Origin: Maribellus comscasis
Lineage (GTDB): Bacteria > Bacteroidota > Bacteroidia > Bacteroidales > Prolixibacteraceae
Length of the DNA stretch: 64,000 bases
NCBI RefSeq assembly: GCF_009762775.1
Contig: NZ_CP046401.1
Location: 7,018,001-7,082,000, forward strand
Direction of reading: 5' to 3'
Part shown: positions 63,988-64,000 of the stretch, piece after piece
Numbering within the stretch: position 1 is the stretch's first letter
Layout: every line of letters starts with the position of its first letter
Notes under the pieces: model-generated
Database searches by the model: none
The model's input: only the letters and a program-made list of their open reading frames with translations
What the model was told of the DNA's origin: nothing
Made by a program: the position numbers and the translations under genes

Positions 63988-64000
63988 TCTTTGAACTTTT

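Overview
The window looks like the chromosome of an anaerobic or facultative member of the Bacteroidota, most likely a marine or sediment Marinilabiliales/Prolixibacteraceae-type organism (the family is inferred). The evidence is AT-rich DNA, promoter-like TAnnTTTG boxes in place of E. coli -10 boxes, a SusC/SusD pair driven by an ECF sigma/FecR pair, a Na+-pumping methylmalonyl-CoA decarboxylase of the succinate-propionate route, and a ferredoxin-linked 2-oxoacid oxidoreductase.

Layout. (1) 1-5.1 kb: a stand-alone type II-C cas9 on the minus strand with all RuvC and HNH catalytic residues. A very convincing tracrRNA is divergent from it at about 4615-4726. No cas1, cas2 or repeat-spacer array is visible. 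A GTAC-rich 21-nt-periodic tract and a degenerate 165-bp tandem duplication flank the locus. (2) 5.1-7.6 kb: an esterase and a sugar-porter MFS gene. (3) 8.0-14.0 kb, plus strand: a CoA-transferase, then mce-mmdA-mmdD-mmdC-mmdB, i.e. methylmalonyl-CoA epimerase plus the biotin-dependent sodium-pumping decarboxylase. (4) 14.1-17.1 kb: a zinc alcohol dehydrogenase, a YbaK-type tRNA editing protein and a secreted esterase.

(5) 17.3-47.5 kb: about 30 kb read entirely on the minus strand, a polysaccharide utilisation region in two blocks. The upstream block (47.5 to 29.6 kb) holds ECF sigma, FecR anti-sigma, SusC with an STN domain, SusD, a GH43-like enzyme, two GH28-fold pectinases, another beta-propeller hydrolase, a GH106 rhamnosidase and a GH2 enzyme. 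This set suggests a rhamnose- and galacturonate-containing pectic glycan. The downstream block (29.0 to 17.3 kb) starts behind its own promoter-like sequence. It encodes a double-DUF1080 protein, a TIM-barrel isomerase/epimerase-family protein, three Gfo/Idh/MocA oxidoreductases, a CE7 esterase, an ApbE-like protein, a small membrane protein, a PmoA-like protein and a sulfatase. This is the gene set expected for the 3-keto-glycoside route of glycan cleavage, and the oxidoreductases and isomerase-like protein carry Tat signals.

(6) 47.5-64 kb: housekeeping and signalling genes. They include an S9 oligopeptidase, a Na+/solute symporter, a three-gene cytoplasmic two-component cluster, aminopeptidase P, a Nudix hydrolase, an esterase, a CarD-like N-terminal-domain protein, a LysE transporter and an SDR. 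The region ends with a 2-oxoacid:ferredoxin oxidoreductase (ferredoxin, alpha, beta, gamma) and a Crp/Fnr regulator. Two roughly 95% identical MITE-like elements of about 195 bp sit immediately downstream of minus-strand genes at 17.1 and 60.2 kb.

No rRNA or tRNA gene was recognised. All family assignments come from reading motifs by eye; no database search was run.
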